The notes below the pieces were generated by a model. That model had not been told where the DNA came from and did no database searches. It was given only the letters and a program-made list of their open reading frames with translations. A stretch of 64,000 nt of DNA, taken from contig NZ_LMQH01000011.1 in NCBI RefSeq assembly GCF_001424105.1, forward strand, positions 791,531 through 855,530, written 5' to 3'. This document shows, piece by piece, positions 7,413 to 15,916 of the stretch. The translations under genes and the position numbers were made by a program. Source of the stretch: Chryseobacterium sp. Leaf394. Lineage in GTDB: Bacteria > Bacteroidota > Bacteroidia > Flavobacteriales > Weeksellaceae. Positions within the stretch are counted from its first letter, which is position 1, and the number at the start of each line of letters is the position of its first letter.

Positions 7413-9641
7413 ATGAATACAGAATTTAAATATATAAAAACCGCATTTGCCGCAGAATGGCTCAAAACAAAAAATCTGGGACTCCTCATTTTAGCAGTAA
7501 TCTTTGCCGTTTTACTTCCGGCTCTGAGTATTTTTATTCAGATTTTTAATGAGGCTTCAAGAAAATATGATGGTGTGGTTACTACAACCACGCAGGATTC
7601 TCTGGGAGACAGCGTAGGACCTTTCGGAACTTTCTTTATGCTGCTTTTCATCATTATTGCCGCGACCAGAATTGCACAGACCGATCATAAGAATAATGGA
7701 TGGACATTTTTAGAAACCCAGCCTTTAAGCAAATTGAGTATTTACACAGGGAAATTTCTGGTGCTTGTAGCTCTTACAACAATATCTCTAGTGGTATTTT
7801 TCGTGGCAACAGTTTTGGAAGGTTATCTTGCTCAGGCATTATTTCCACAGGAAAACTTAAAATATTCTATCGATTTGTACTGGGTGTTTCAGACTTTTGC
7901 TAGGTTGTTTGTGCTGAGTTTGGGAATTATTTCTCTGCAGATGATGTTGTCGGTCATTATACCAGGTTTTGTATGGCCTTTTGTCATCGGCTTTGTAGGC
8001 TTCGTTGTAAATGTAGTGGCTAGAATCAGAAAAGAAACCTATGATTATTCTCCCTATAATAATTTAGATACTGCGCTGTCGTATAATGATTCTTATCAAC
8101 TGAATCACTTTTTTGGTTATACTGAATACCTGAGCCTGTTTTGGACAGTTTTGTTTTTCGTGACAGGATATATTTGGTACAGCAGAAGAGGTTATAAAAA
8201 TGCTTTTCTAAGAAATAAGACCACGATAATTAAAACAATCGTAGGAATTGCCGTATTTGCTGGAATTTACTTTCTGATTACAAAGCCATTTTATCCGCAG
8301 AAAAATTCGGATTTAACTTCAATCGAAGGAAGTATTGCTGCTCCTAATACCATTAAAACGGTTAAAATTATTTCTAAAGAACTCCACGAGCCTTTAGCGG
8401 AAATCCCTGTAAAAGACGGAAAATTCTCATGGAAATCTAAAAAAAATGTGGATCTGGCTTCTTATATTTTAATTGTGGACAAAAAGCAGTATCCCTTTGT
8501 GCTGTCAAAAGGTGATGATATCTTTTTTAATATTAAGACAGATCCGAAACATTTTGTAGTCACCCTGAAAGGAACGCGAAAAGCCGAAGATCAGTATATT
8601 ATTTCAACAGCTCAGAAATTCTCAATGTTTTATTCATTTGTGGTGGCAGATAAGCAATATACCAATGAACCGGATAAATTTTATGATGCAGCTCAGGAAG
8701 AATGGGAAGACGGCGAGAAGTATTTAAGAAAGTACAGAACAAAAGAAAATATTTATTTTTCAGATGACTTCAGAAAATTTCAGGAGCAGATAAATGCAGT
8801 TAAACTTCTGAATGCCATATATGATTATCAGAAGATGACATCTTTTACAGATAAAAAATTTACACCGCCTGCAGATTTAATGAACGAGCTTCAGCAGATT
8901 GTGAAAAAACCAGTTTCTATGTTGCTGTCTAGCGAAGAATATAAAAACTGGAAGATCAAAGGATTTCTTCCGAAAGAAGGATCAAAAAATCCTGACAGCA
9001 TTGTCTTTGTAAAACTTTCACAGATGCCTAAAGGTCTTGAAAAAGATCAGCTGCTGTCGTTTCAGATGTTGAAGATGATGAATCTTATAAAAGATGAAAA
9101 TCAACGCGTTGAACTTTTTAAGAACAAATTTTCTGAATTTCAGAATCCGAAATATCCGAGGTATTTGGGCAGTGAACTGCAGATTATCAACAACCAGCAG
9201 AAAGGAAAACCTTTTCCGGTGATAGCTTTTGAAGATCAGTCAGGGAAGAAAGTTAATTTAGATAAATTTAAAGGTAAATGTGTGATTCTGGATCTTTGGG
9301 CAACCTGGTGTGAACCGTGTCGTGAAACATCTCCGGTTTTCGAATATCAGGCTAATAAATATTCTTATAATGATAAAATCGTATTTCTTTCTGCGAGCAT
9401 CGATGCCGATAAAAATAAATGGAAACTTGATCTGAAGAATAAAAAATCTGCTGTTGTGCAATGGTGGATTTCGGATCCGAATGTTCTGAATAACTTAGGA
9501 GTAGCAGGAATTCCGCGCTTTATGATGATAGATCCTCAGGGAAAAATGTATAATGCCAATCTACCGAGACCGGACGAAACGAATTTCCAGAATATCATTG
9601 ATGAAATTTCTGAAAACGATGATGTAATGATTAATTTTTAA
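7413..9641 (+). CDS. ABC-2 permease fused to a TlpA-like thioredoxin domain
   Basis: 742 aa. Residues 1-290 are an ABC-2-type permease with about six membrane spans; the first is at 22-42 and the last ends near LITKPFYP. Residues 300-390 resemble the DUF4369-like domain found before thioredoxin domains in Bacteroidetes. A helical middle follows, then at 600-742 a TlpA/ResA-type thioredoxin fold with GKPFPVIAFEDQSGKKVNL and the redox motif WCEPC near 633. The cis-proline GIPRFMMIDP is present. The protein would place an oxidoreductase outside the membrane beside a transporter. It is coupled to the ATPase gene upstream and ends at a strong terminator. The substrate and the role of the thioredoxin are unknown. 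Confidence 0.85.
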   Translation: MNTEFKYIKTAFAAEWLKTKNLGLLILAVIFAVLLPALSIFIQIFNEASRKYDGVVTTTTQDSLGDSVGPFGTFFMLLFIIIAATRIAQTDHKNNGWTFLETQPLSKLSIYTGKFLVLVALTTISLVVFFVATVLEGYLAQALFPQENLKYSIDLYWVFQTFARLFVLSLGIISLQMMLSVIIPGFVWPFVIGFVGFVVNVVARIRKETYDYSPYNNLDTALSYNDSYQLNHFFGYTEYLSLFWTVLFFVTGYIWYSRRGYKNAFLRNKTTIIKTIVGIAVFAGIYFLITKPFYPQKNSDLTSIEGSIAAPNTIKTVKIISKELHEPLAEIPVKDGKFSWKSKKNVDLASYILIVDKKQYPFVLSKGDDIFFNIKTDPKHFVVTLKGTRKAEDQYIISTAQKFSMFYSFVVADKQYTNEPDKFYDAAQEEWEDGEKYLRKYRTKENIYFSDDFRKFQEQINAVKLLNAIYDYQKMTSFTDKKFTPPADLMNELQQIVKKPVSMLLSSEEYKNWKIKGFLPKEGSKNPDSIVFVKLSQMPKGLEKDQLLSFQMLKMMNLIKDENQRVELFKNKFSEFQNPKYPRYLGSELQIINNQQKGKPFPVIAFEDQSGKKVNLDKFKGKCVILDLWATWCEPCRETSPVFEYQANKYSYNDKIVFLSASIDADKNKWKLDLKNKKSAVVQWWISDPNVLNNLGVAGIPRFMMIDPQGKMYNANLPRPDETNFQNIIDEISENDDVMINF

Positions 9642-9660
9642 TCGAAATCTCACTTAAATT

Positions 9661-9696
9661 AAAAGCCGTCTCACTTTGATGTAGAGACGGCTTTTT
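9661..9696. terminator. Bidirectional intrinsic terminator
   Basis: AAAAGCCGTCTC (9661-9672) and GAGACGGCTTTT (9684-9695) form a 12-bp stem, with T runs on both strands. It serves the permease-thioredoxin gene on + and the barstar operon on -. Confidence 0.88.
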
Positions 9697-9714
9697 CAAT
9701 TTTAAATATTTTAA

Positions 9715-10029
9715 TTAGTGCTCGGTTTCTTCGTCAGCTTCTCCTTCTTCATCGTCGTACTGCTCCAGATAGTAGGCAAAAGAGAAATCTTCCACATCAT
9801 CTTCCACATCTTCTAAAGTAGTTAATAAATCTTCAAAAATTTCAAGCTGATCGACGCTCATATTGACAAATTCTAAGTGGAGAGGAAGTTTCAGTTCGCC
9901 CGAAATCACATCCGAAAGTGCATCCAGATTATCTCCAAAATGTGCAGGAAGTTCTAGCTTTTCTTTAAGCTGAGTATAAAAATCTTCGTAATCCCCAAGA
10001 TCTGCGAAGTCGATGTATGTAGTGTTCAT
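9715..10029 (-). CDS. Barstar-family ribonuclease inhibitor
   Basis: 104 aa. The body matches barstar: IDFADLGDYEDFYTQLKEKLELPAHFGDNLDALSDVI is the central helix and loop that plugs the barnase active site (seen here at about residues 6-42). It ends in a very acidic tail. Barstar binds and neutralises barnase-type RNases in the cytoplasm. A barnase-like gene lies two genes upstream on the same strand, separated by an archaemetzincin-like gene, so the three are probably one operon ending at the 9661-9696 terminator. The immunity role is inferred from family and context. Confidence 0.9.
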   Translation of the reverse strand: MNTTYIDFADLGDYEDFYTQLKEKLELPAHFGDNLDALSDVISGELKLPLHLEFVNMSVDQLEIFEDLLTTLEDVEDDVEDFSFAYYLEQYDDEEGEADEETEH

Positions 10030-10070
10030 AGTTTAATTTAAATTTAATGCAAATGTATGAGTTTATCAAT

Positions 10071-10682
10071 TTAATTGAACTTCCAGTTTTTAGTTTTAAG
10101 AAAATCCCTGCATTTATTGCAGAAATCAGTTTCCTCATCGGTTGGATTTTTTCCTTCTGCGTCTCTCATAAAGCAGGATTTTTCAGGACAGTGTTTCAGA
10201 CCCTGTGTATGCCCGATTTCATGGATAGCCACTTTGAAAAACTGTTCGTTTTTATTGTCTTTATTTAATCTGAAATTTGATGCGACACAGGATTTCCCCG
10301 GTTGATAGCCTAATCCCATAACTCCAAAATCTATCACAGATCCCTTCGTTGAGCTGATATCATTTGTTGTTAAGCCAATTTTTACGAATCCCTTTTCAGT
10401 GTTTTGGCTTAAACTTTTAATGATTGAATCTGCTCTGTACCGATTTCTTTCTTTATAATAAGCTTCTTTCGGTAGCTCGATGGGTTCAAGAACTTTTACG
10501 TGCGGATAAATCTTTTTAATCTGGTCAGTAACAAATTTTGTCGTTTCCGAATTCATATCTTTAAAAGGCTGAACCAAAATAACTGCCTCTCTATTATTTT
10601 CAATAAGATTTGCCTTTTTATCGCTGCATGAAAACATTAGTAAAAATAATAATCCTGCCAGCAACCAATTATTTCTCCTCAA
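10071..10682 (-). CDS. Archaemetzincin-like (M54) zinc metalloprotease, lipoprotein
   Basis: 203 aa. The N-terminus MRRNNWLLAGLLFLLMFSC is a lipoprotein signal with cysteine 19. The zinc site is HEIGHTQGLKHC, followed by CFMRDA and the pair FCNKCRDFL. The HExxHxxGxxHC core plus the later CxxC are the marks of archaemetzincins (peptidase M54), whose physiological substrates are largely unknown. The start overlaps the end of the barnase-like gene by 14 bp, so translation is probably coupled. Barstar follows 41 bp later. A protease placed between a toxin and its inhibitor is unusual and may process one of them; that is speculation. Confidence 0.87.
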   Translation of the reverse strand: MRRNNWLLAGLLFLLMFSCSDKKANLIENNREAVILVQPFKDMNSETTKFVTDQIKKIYPHVKVLEPIELPKEAYYKERNRYRADSIIKSLSQNTEKGFVKIGLTTNDISSTKGSVIDFGVMGLGYQPGKSCVASNFRLNKDNKNEQFFKVAIHEIGHTQGLKHCPEKSCFMRDAEGKNPTDEETDFCNKCRDFLKTKNWKFN

Positions 10683-11154
10683 AACTTTTATAATGATCTT
10701 TCGTTAAATATACTTCACCTTTTTTGGTGAAAACAATCCGGTCGCCGTTTCTGTTTCCGCAGTTGTAATTCACGTCGGCTTCAAAATATTTTTTACCTTT
10801 AGGAAGTTTTCCTTCACGGTTTCCAAAGTGATCTCCGCCAATGGCTTTTCCCGGCAGAACGTCACAGAGATTTCCCTGCGAAGGATTCCAACCCTGTTTC
10901 TTTGCTTCGTTTTTAGTTAAATAATAATCTGGAAGCTGATGATTTTTTTTGACAAAATCAATAACGGTGTTTTCAGCCGTCAATTGATCAATTGAAAGTG
11001 TTTTGTCAACTTTTTCAGCTGAATTTTGTCCGGCATTTTCAGTTTGAACCGGAGCTTTCTTCTCTGCGATAAATGTATTATAAATGTACATCGCAGACAT
11101 CCCGAAAAGAAGTCCCATGCAGGCAAAAAGTATCGAACGTGTTTTGGAATTCAT
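10669..11154 (-). CDS. Barnase-like guanyl-specific ribonuclease, membrane-anchored or exported
   Basis: 161 aa. An N-terminal hydrophobic segment (residues 8-27, ILFACMGLLFGMSAMYIYNT) acts as signal or anchor, followed by a linker. From about residue 70 it matches barnase: LPDYYLTKNEAKKQGW, GKAIGGDHFGNREGKLP, YFEADVNYNCG, NGDRIVFTKKGEVYLTKDHYKSF. The barnase catalytic residues Glu73, Arg87 and His102 correspond to the E of YFEADVN, the R of NGDRIVF and the H of KDHYKSF, so it should be active. A barstar gene lies downstream in the same operon. It may be a secreted toxin or a nutrient-scavenging RNase. Confidence 0.9.
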   Translation of the reverse strand: MNSKTRSILFACMGLLFGMSAMYIYNTFIAEKKAPVQTENAGQNSAEKVDKTLSIDQLTAENTVIDFVKKNHQLPDYYLTKNEAKKQGWNPSQGNLCDVLPGKAIGGDHFGNREGKLPKGKKYFEADVNYNCGNRNGDRIVFTKKGEVYLTKDHYKSFEEK

Positions 11155-11261
11155 TGTTTATATGTCAATAGTTAATCTAACTTCGTTAGTCAATAGTCAA
11201 GTAATAGTCCTAATTGCAAAAATTCACAACTGACAATTCACTTGCATAGCAAAATTCACTT

Positions 11262-12053
11262 TTACAGTCTCCATTCTTCCGGAATATCACATACCGGAAT
11301 CGGGTTGATTTTATGCTGGGCAGCTCGGTTCATTCTGCTGAAAATTTTAAAAACTTCCAGATCTCTTCCGCTGTAGTCGTTTTCTGTTTTCGTTCCCCAT
11401 TCTTTTTGAATTTTTTCCAGTTCGGGATAGGTTGCACCAATCTGCATTTCGTCGGTTCTTTCAGCATCCCAAAGTCCGTCTGTAGGAATAGCTTCCTGAA
11501 TGTTTTTAACTAAATTTAAAGCTTTTGCCAATGCATAAACTTCAGTTTTATAAAGGTCAGCGATAGGAGAGATATCGACCCCGCCGTCGCCATATTTTGT
11601 ATAAAAACCAATTCCGAAATCTTCAACTTTATTTCCTGTTCCGCACACCAAAAGTCCGTTGATTTGACCGTAATAATATAAAGTCAGCATTCTCAAACGT
11701 GATCTTGTGTTGGCAAAAGCCAGTTTTTCGTTTGGAAATTCATCATCATGCACATCAAAAGTTTTGTACAGTTCCTCAAAAGCAGGGGTAAGATTTACGG
11801 ACATCGCTTCCACATTGGGGAATTTAGATTTTAAATCATTCATGTGTTCCCAGGCACGGTTTACTTGATCTTCCTTTTGACGGATCGGCATTTCGATCAA
11901 CAGAGTCTTTAAGCCGGTCATCGCTGCCAAAGTAGAAACCACTCCGGAATCTACACCTCCGGAAACTCCCAAAACATAACCTTTTACTCCTGATTTTTCG
12001 GCATAATCTTTTAGCCACTGTACGATATGATCAATTACTTTCTGTGTCTGCAT
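11262..12053 (-). CDS. nadE: NAD(+) synthase
   Basis: 263 aa. The P-loop motif of N-type ATP pyrophosphatases, SGGVDSG, is at residues 31-37. It is followed by family motifs LANTRSRLRMLTLYYYG-like (FANTRSRLRM), GTGNKVEDFGIGFYTKYGDGGVD and ISPIADLYKTEVYAL. The enzyme adenylates nicotinate adenine dinucleotide and amidates it, the last step of NAD synthesis. The single-domain length, without a glutaminase domain, indicates the ammonia-dependent form. Next to gldB is a familiar flavobacterial location for nadE. It lies 11 bp after the GNAT gene and 107 bp before the barnase-like gene on the same strand. Confidence 0.95.
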   Translation of the reverse strand: MQTQKVIDHIVQWLKDYAEKSGVKGYVLGVSGGVDSGVVSTLAAMTGLKTLLIEMPIRQKEDQVNRAWEHMNDLKSKFPNVEAMSVNLTPAFEELYKTFDVHDDEFPNEKLAFANTRSRLRMLTLYYYGQINGLLVCGTGNKVEDFGIGFYTKYGDGGVDISPIADLYKTEVYALAKALNLVKNIQEAIPTDGLWDAERTDEMQIGATYPELEKIQKEWGTKTENDYSGRDLEVFKIFSRMNRAAQHKINPIPVCDIPEEWRL

Positions 12054-12064
12054 ATTTATTTTTA

Positions 12065-12595
12065 TTATTTAAAGTTTTCTTTTTTTAGTTCATACCAGAA
12101 GCATTGGTCGCCTTCATCGGTGAACGTTTCTTTTTCTTCAAAACCCAGCTTTCTCAGAACATGATTGGATGCATCGTTCTCCACATCGGCGTATGCAAAA
12201 ATGATATTGAGTTTCATTTCATTGAAACCAAAATTCAAAACTGCGATCGAAGTTTCCGTGGCATAACCTTTTCCCCAGTAGTCAGGGGTGAAACGGTAGC
12301 CAAGATCGTGAATATTCTGATGATTATTGATTTCTTTAATCAGTTTTAAGCCACTCCAGCCGATTAGTTTTCCGTCTTCTTTTCTGATGACCGCCCAGCG
12401 GCCGATTCCGTTTTCTGTATATTGTTTCCGGATGCTTTCGATCATTTCTGCACTTTGGCTGATGTCGGTAAGAGGTTTTATTCCCACATATTTTACCACT
12501 TCAGGATTGCTGTCCATTGCAAAAAACGCTTCGGCATCTTCAGAAATTATTTCTCTGAGGATAAGTCTTTCGGTCTCAATGAATATTTTTGCCAT
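12065..12595 (-). CDS. RimJ/RimL-type GNAT acetyltransferase
   Basis: 176 aa. It has the layout of the Acetyltransf_3 group: FIETERLILREIISEDAEAFF at the N-terminus, IGWSGLKLI, LGYRFTPDYWGKGYATE as the acetyl-CoA-binding turn, and NHVLRKLGFEEK near the end. Such enzymes acetylate the N-termini of ribosomal proteins or small amines; the substrate cannot be told. It is the first gene of the minus-strand run leading to nadE and is divergent from gldB with a 43-bp spacer. Confidence 0.88.
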   Translation of the reverse strand: MAKIFIETERLILREIISEDAEAFFAMDSNPEVVKYVGIKPLTDISQSAEMIESIRKQYTENGIGRWAVIRKEDGKLIGWSGLKLIKEINNHQNIHDLGYRFTPDYWGKGYATETSIAVLNFGFNEMKLNIIFAYADVENDASNHVLRKLGFEEKETFTDEGDQCFWYELKKENFK

Positions 12596-12605
12596 TAATT
12601 TTACT

Positions 12606-12613
12606 TATTTTTG
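12606..12613 (+). promoter_or_regulatory. Flavobacterial -7 box upstream of gldB
   Basis: TATTTTTG fits the Bacteroidetes -7 consensus TAnnTTTG and lies 25 bp before the gldB ATG. A well-spaced TTG at -33 is not obvious, so this is only a candidate. Confidence 0.4.
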
Positions 12614-12638
12614 TAAACTTAAATTTCATGTAAAAATA

Positions 12639-13625
12639 ATGAAGATTTTTAGAATTGCGGCAGTTTCATGCCTTTTAGTTTTAGCTTTAAATTCATGTAA
12701 AAAAGAACAGGAAGCACAATGGAAGGTAGAAATCACCAAGCCTGCTGAGAAAGTTTCCATGACAGATATTTCAAAGGAATTTTTTGATCCTAAAGTTTCT
12801 CTCGAGCAGTTTCAGGCAAAATTCCCTTGGTTTCAGGGAAGTGTTCCCAATGAAGATTTTATTAAAAGAAGAACTGATCCTCAGGAAATTAAACTGTATC
12901 AGGAAGCCGCTTCAAAAATCGATCAGGCAAAACTGGAGAAAGATTTTAATGACCTTTTTTCACACATCAAATATTATTTTCCTGAATTTAAAACTCCAAA
13001 GGTTTTTTTATTTTCATCTTCACTGCAGATGATTCAGGATCCGATTTTATATGATGAAAAGACTAATTTTCTTTTTATAGACATCACAGGATTTATGGGT
13101 TTTAAAAATCCCAATTACAAAGGATTGGAGCTTTATTTTCAAAAATCAATGAACCCGGACAATATCGTTCCGAAAGTTTCAAGAATTTTTGCCGAAAAGA
13201 TTGTTCCTTTTTCAACTGATCATCAGAAATTTGTCGATTTGATGCTCTACAGTGGAAAAGTGATGATGCTTCAGGATGCTTTCCTGCCCGAAACACCGGA
13301 TTATCTGAAAATGGATTACACGAAAGAGCAGTACGACTGGGCAAAAAACAATGAAGCCAATGTCTATAATTATTTTGTGGAAAGTAATCTTATTTTTGGC
13401 GACGATCACCGTTTGGTGGAAAGATTTATCAACCCAGGACCGTTCTCAAAATTTTATACAGAAATCGACAACGAATCTTCTCCTATGATCGGAGTTTTCA
13501 CAGGATGGCAAATCTGCAAATCCTATTTCAGCAAAAATCCGGAAACAAAACTGACGGATTTTATTAAAAAAGATGCCACCCAGATTTTTAACGAAGCGGG
13601 TTACACGCCGAAGTTTGAGGAGTAG
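12639..13625 (+). CDS. gldB: Gliding motility lipoprotein GldB
   Basis: 328 aa from the ATG at 12639, which opens a lipoprotein signal (MKIFRIAAVSCLLVLALNSC, cysteine 20); the open frame extends far upstream but overlaps the divergent GNAT gene. The sequence has GldB features: FPWFQGSVPNEDF, FSHIKYYFPEFKTPKVF, FIDITGFMG and a C-terminal GVFTGWQICKSYF. GldB is an inner-leaflet or periplasm-facing lipoprotein needed for gliding and for the linked type IX secretion machinery. The genes nadE and gldC beside it match the order known from Flavobacterium. A -7 box precedes it. Confidence 0.93.
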   Translation: MKIFRIAAVSCLLVLALNSCKKEQEAQWKVEITKPAEKVSMTDISKEFFDPKVSLEQFQAKFPWFQGSVPNEDFIKRRTDPQEIKLYQEAASKIDQAKLEKDFNDLFSHIKYYFPEFKTPKVFLFSSSLQMIQDPILYDEKTNFLFIDITGFMGFKNPNYKGLELYFQKSMNPDNIVPKVSRIFAEKIVPFSTDHQKFVDLMLYSGKVMMLQDAFLPETPDYLKMDYTKEQYDWAKNNEANVYNYFVESNLIFGDDHRLVERFINPGPFSKFYTEIDNESSPMIGVFTGWQICKSYFSKNPETKLTDFIKKDATQIFNEAGYTPKFEE

Positions 13626-13660
13626 GGAAGATGGAAGCGGGAAGAACGGAGATGGAAAGG
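13626..13660 (+). repeat. Degenerate heptanucleotide microsatellite between gldB and gldC
   Basis: Five 7-bp units follow the gldB stop without a gap: GGAAGAT, GGAAGCG, GGAAGAA, CGGAGAT, GGAAAGG. The purine-rich tract has the same 7-bp period as other spacers in this window. Confidence 0.65.
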
Positions 13661-13700
13661 ATAATTTAAATTGAAAAATAAATATTAGAAAAATAGAGAA

Positions 13701-14027
13701 ATGAGAAAGACTCAGATTACAATAGATGTTGAGCTGGATGAAAACCACGTCCCTGAAAACATCACATGGAACGCTGAAGATGGCGGAATACAGAAACAGG
13801 ATACGAAAGCCTTTATGATTTCCGTATGGGACGAAAAAGCTAAAGAAGCTTTAAGAATTGACCTGTGGACAAAAGAAATGCCTGTAGACCAGATGAAAAT
13901 GTTTATGCACCAGATTTTTGTTTCTATGGGAAGTACGTACCAGAGAGCAACCGGCGAAGATGATGTTGCAGAATGGATCGAGCAGATGGCAGAGGAATTT
14001 GCAATCAAATCAGCGATAAAAATGTAA
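13701..14027 (+). CDS. gldC: Gliding motility protein GldC
   Basis: 108 aa, cytoplasmic, with no signal peptide. MRKTQITIDVELDENHVPENITWNA, LRIDLWTKEMPVDQMKMFMHQIF and a C-terminal VAEWIEQMAEEFAIKSA are typical of GldC. GldC increases gliding efficiency in Flavobacterium and is not strictly essential. It starts 75 bp after gldB, separated by a heptamer microsatellite, and is probably co-transcribed with it. Confidence 0.93.
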   Translation: MRKTQITIDVELDENHVPENITWNAEDGGIQKQDTKAFMISVWDEKAKEALRIDLWTKEMPVDQMKMFMHQIFVSMGSTYQRATGEDDVAEWIEQMAEEFAIKSAIKM

Positions 14028-14154
14028 AAAAATCTTTGGCTTATGGCAAATGGCGAATGGCTTTTTGCTGAGAGATCAAAGTAAAGTATAAATAGATTGT
14101 AGCAGTTAGCTGTAAAGCTAAATGCCAAAAGCAATAAGCTAAAAGCAAAATATT

Positions 14155-15294
14155 ATGAATTTCAATACAAAAGTTATACACGGAGGACAACACCACGAAT
14201 CTGCAACAGGTTCTGTGAATGTTCCTGTTTTTTTAACATCCACTTTCGCACAGAAAAGTCCGGGTGTGCATTCAGGATATGAATATTCAAGAGCGGCAAA
14301 CCCTACAAGACAGGCTTTGGAAGACTCTTTGGCAAGCATCGAAAACGGAGCGAGAGGTTTGGCTTTCGGTTCAGGATTAGCTGCTATCGACTGTGTTTTA
14401 AAATTATTAAATCCTGGCGACGAAGTGGTTGCTGTGGACGATTTATACGGTGGAACTTACAGAATGTTCACCAGACTTTTTGAAAAGTACCAGTTGAAAT
14501 TTACTTTAGTGAATTTTGATGATGCTTCAAAAATCGCAGACGTAATTACAGATAAAACCAAATTAATCTGGGTGGAAACTCCAACCAACCCATTGATGAA
14601 ACTGGTTGACATCAAAGCAGTGGTGGAAATTGCAAAAGGAAAAGATATTCTGGTTGCCGTTGATAATACATTCGCAACACCATATCTTCAAAGACCAATC
14701 GATTTGGGAGCAGATATCGTAATGCACTCAGCGACAAAATATTTAGGTGGTCACTCAGATGTAATTGCTGGAGCTTTGATTGCTAAAGATGCTGAACTGG
14801 GAGAAAAACTTCACTTCATTCAGTTTGCAAGCGGTGGCATTTTGGGACCTCACGATTCTTATTTGGTTTTAAGAGGAATTAAAACACTGGCATTAAGAGT
14901 TCAGAGACATTCAGAAAACGGAATGGCAGTAGCTAAATATCTTGAATCTCATCCGGCAGTTGCGCAGGTAATTTACCCAGGATTGGAATCTCATCCTCAA
15001 TACGAGCTGGCAAAAGCTCAGATGAAAGATTTCGGAGGAATGGTTTCTTTTACATTCAAATCCGGGAAAAAAGAAGATGCGATTAAGTTTTTAGAAAAAG
15101 TTAGAGTCTTTACTCTGGCTGAATCTTTAGGTGGAGTGGAATCTTTGGCCAATCATCCGGCATTGATGACTCACGCTTCCATTCCTGCAGAAAAACGTGC
15201 AGAGTTGGGAATTACCGACGACCTGGTTCGTCTCAGCGTTGGGATCGAAGATGCAGAAGATTTGATTGCAGATTTGGAGAAAGCATTCTCTTAA
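14155..15294 (+). CDS. metB: Cystathionine gamma-synthase-like PLP enzyme
   Basis: 379 aa of the Cys/Met metabolism PLP family. FNTKVIHGGQ, GYEYSRAANPTRQALE, the cofactor region FGSGLAAIDCVLKLL, VDDLYGGTYRMF, WVETPTNP and the PLP lysine in HSATKYLGGHSDV are all present. SLGGVESLANHPALMTH and RLSVGIED near the C-terminus are also family marks. The enzyme joins an activated homoserine with cysteine, or carries out the reverse or sulfhydrylation variants. Sequence alone does not cleanly separate cystathionine synthase, lyase and sulfhydrylase. It ends at a terminator. The 127-bp spacer after gldC contains degenerate AAGCTAAA/GGCAAAT-type repeats. Confidence 0.88.
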   Translation: MNFNTKVIHGGQHHESATGSVNVPVFLTSTFAQKSPGVHSGYEYSRAANPTRQALEDSLASIENGARGLAFGSGLAAIDCVLKLLNPGDEVVAVDDLYGGTYRMFTRLFEKYQLKFTLVNFDDASKIADVITDKTKLIWVETPTNPLMKLVDIKAVVEIAKGKDILVAVDNTFATPYLQRPIDLGADIVMHSATKYLGGHSDVIAGALIAKDAELGEKLHFIQFASGGILGPHDSYLVLRGIKTLALRVQRHSENGMAVAKYLESHPAVAQVIYPGLESHPQYELAKAQMKDFGGMVSFTFKSGKKEDAIKFLEKVRVFTLAESLGGVESLANHPALMTHASIPAEKRAELGITDDLVRLSVGIEDAEDLIADLEKAFS

Positions 15295-15308
15295 AATAAT
15301 ACCTTATC

Positions 15309-15338
15309 AACATCCGTCTCACAGCGGATGTTTGTTTT
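15309..15338 (+). terminator. Intrinsic terminator of metB
   Basis: AACATCCG (15309-15316) pairs with CGGATGTT (15325-15332) around an 8-nt loop, followed by a T-rich run. It lies 15 bp after the metB stop. Confidence 0.8.
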
Positions 15339-15354
15339 TAAATTAAATTTTAAA

Positions 15355-15801
15355 ATGAAAAACACAAGAAAGGCTACCATTCAGGATCTACCTCAATTGG
15401 CCGAACTGTTTGATCAGTACAGGATTTTTTATCACAAAGAATCAGATATTTCTGCAGCTGAAAATTTTTTAAAGGAAAGAATAAAGAACAGAGATTCTGA
15501 AATTTTTGTTGCTGAAAGTGGAGGTCAGTTGGTTGGCTTTGTACAACTGTATCCATTGTTTTCCTCAACAAGAATGAAACGGTATTGGCTGTTAAATGAT
15601 CTGTTCGTTAACGAAAATTCTCGTGGAAAAGGTTTTTCAAAAGAATTAATTGAAGAAGCCAAAGAACTTGCAAAATCAACAAACTCTGCAGGTATTCTCC
15701 TCGAAACCGGAAAATCAAACGACATCGGAAATAAACTCTACGCATCTTGCGGATTTGAAATCTACGATGAGGTGAATTTTTACGAATGGAAAATTTCATA
15801 A
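15355..15801 (+). CDS. GNAT-family N-acetyltransferase
   Basis: 148 aa from the ATG at 15355; the longer frame from 15328 is rejected because it starts inside the metB terminator. Family motifs are ATIQDLPQLAELFDQYR, FVAESGGQLVGFVQLYP, LNDLFVNENSRGKGFSKEL as the acetyl-CoA loop, and LYASCGFEIYDEVNFYEW near the end. It is close to the small single-domain acetyltransferases that act on amines or antibiotics, but the substrate is not evident. Confidence 0.88.
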   Translation: MKNTRKATIQDLPQLAELFDQYRIFYHKESDISAAENFLKERIKNRDSEIFVAESGGQLVGFVQLYPLFSSTRMKRYWLLNDLFVNENSRGKGFSKELIEEAKELAKSTNSAGILLETGKSNDIGNKLYASCGFEIYDEVNFYEWKIS

Positions 15802-15880
15802 TCTAACAATTTACCAATGTATCAGTTTACCAATTTTTTGATTGTTACATTGCTTAACTGATAGATTGTTACATTAAAAT

Positions 15881-15908
15881 ATTACTCATTACCAATTACT
15901 CATTACCC
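15881..15908 (+). repeat. ATTACYM-type heptanucleotide microsatellite
   Basis: Four consecutive 7-bp units: ATTACTC, ATTACCA, ATTACTC, ATTACCC, ending 8 bp before the DinB-family ATG. The same heptamer recurs in a ten-unit tract at 61486-61555. Confidence 0.7.
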
Positions 15909-15916
15909 ATATTAAG

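Noticed and set aside
10071-11154. Classic two-gene toxin-antitoxin plasmid-stability module
   Set aside because: The RNase has an export or anchor segment and the operon is led by nadE and a GNAT gene, so a simple cytoplasmic TA pair does not fit.
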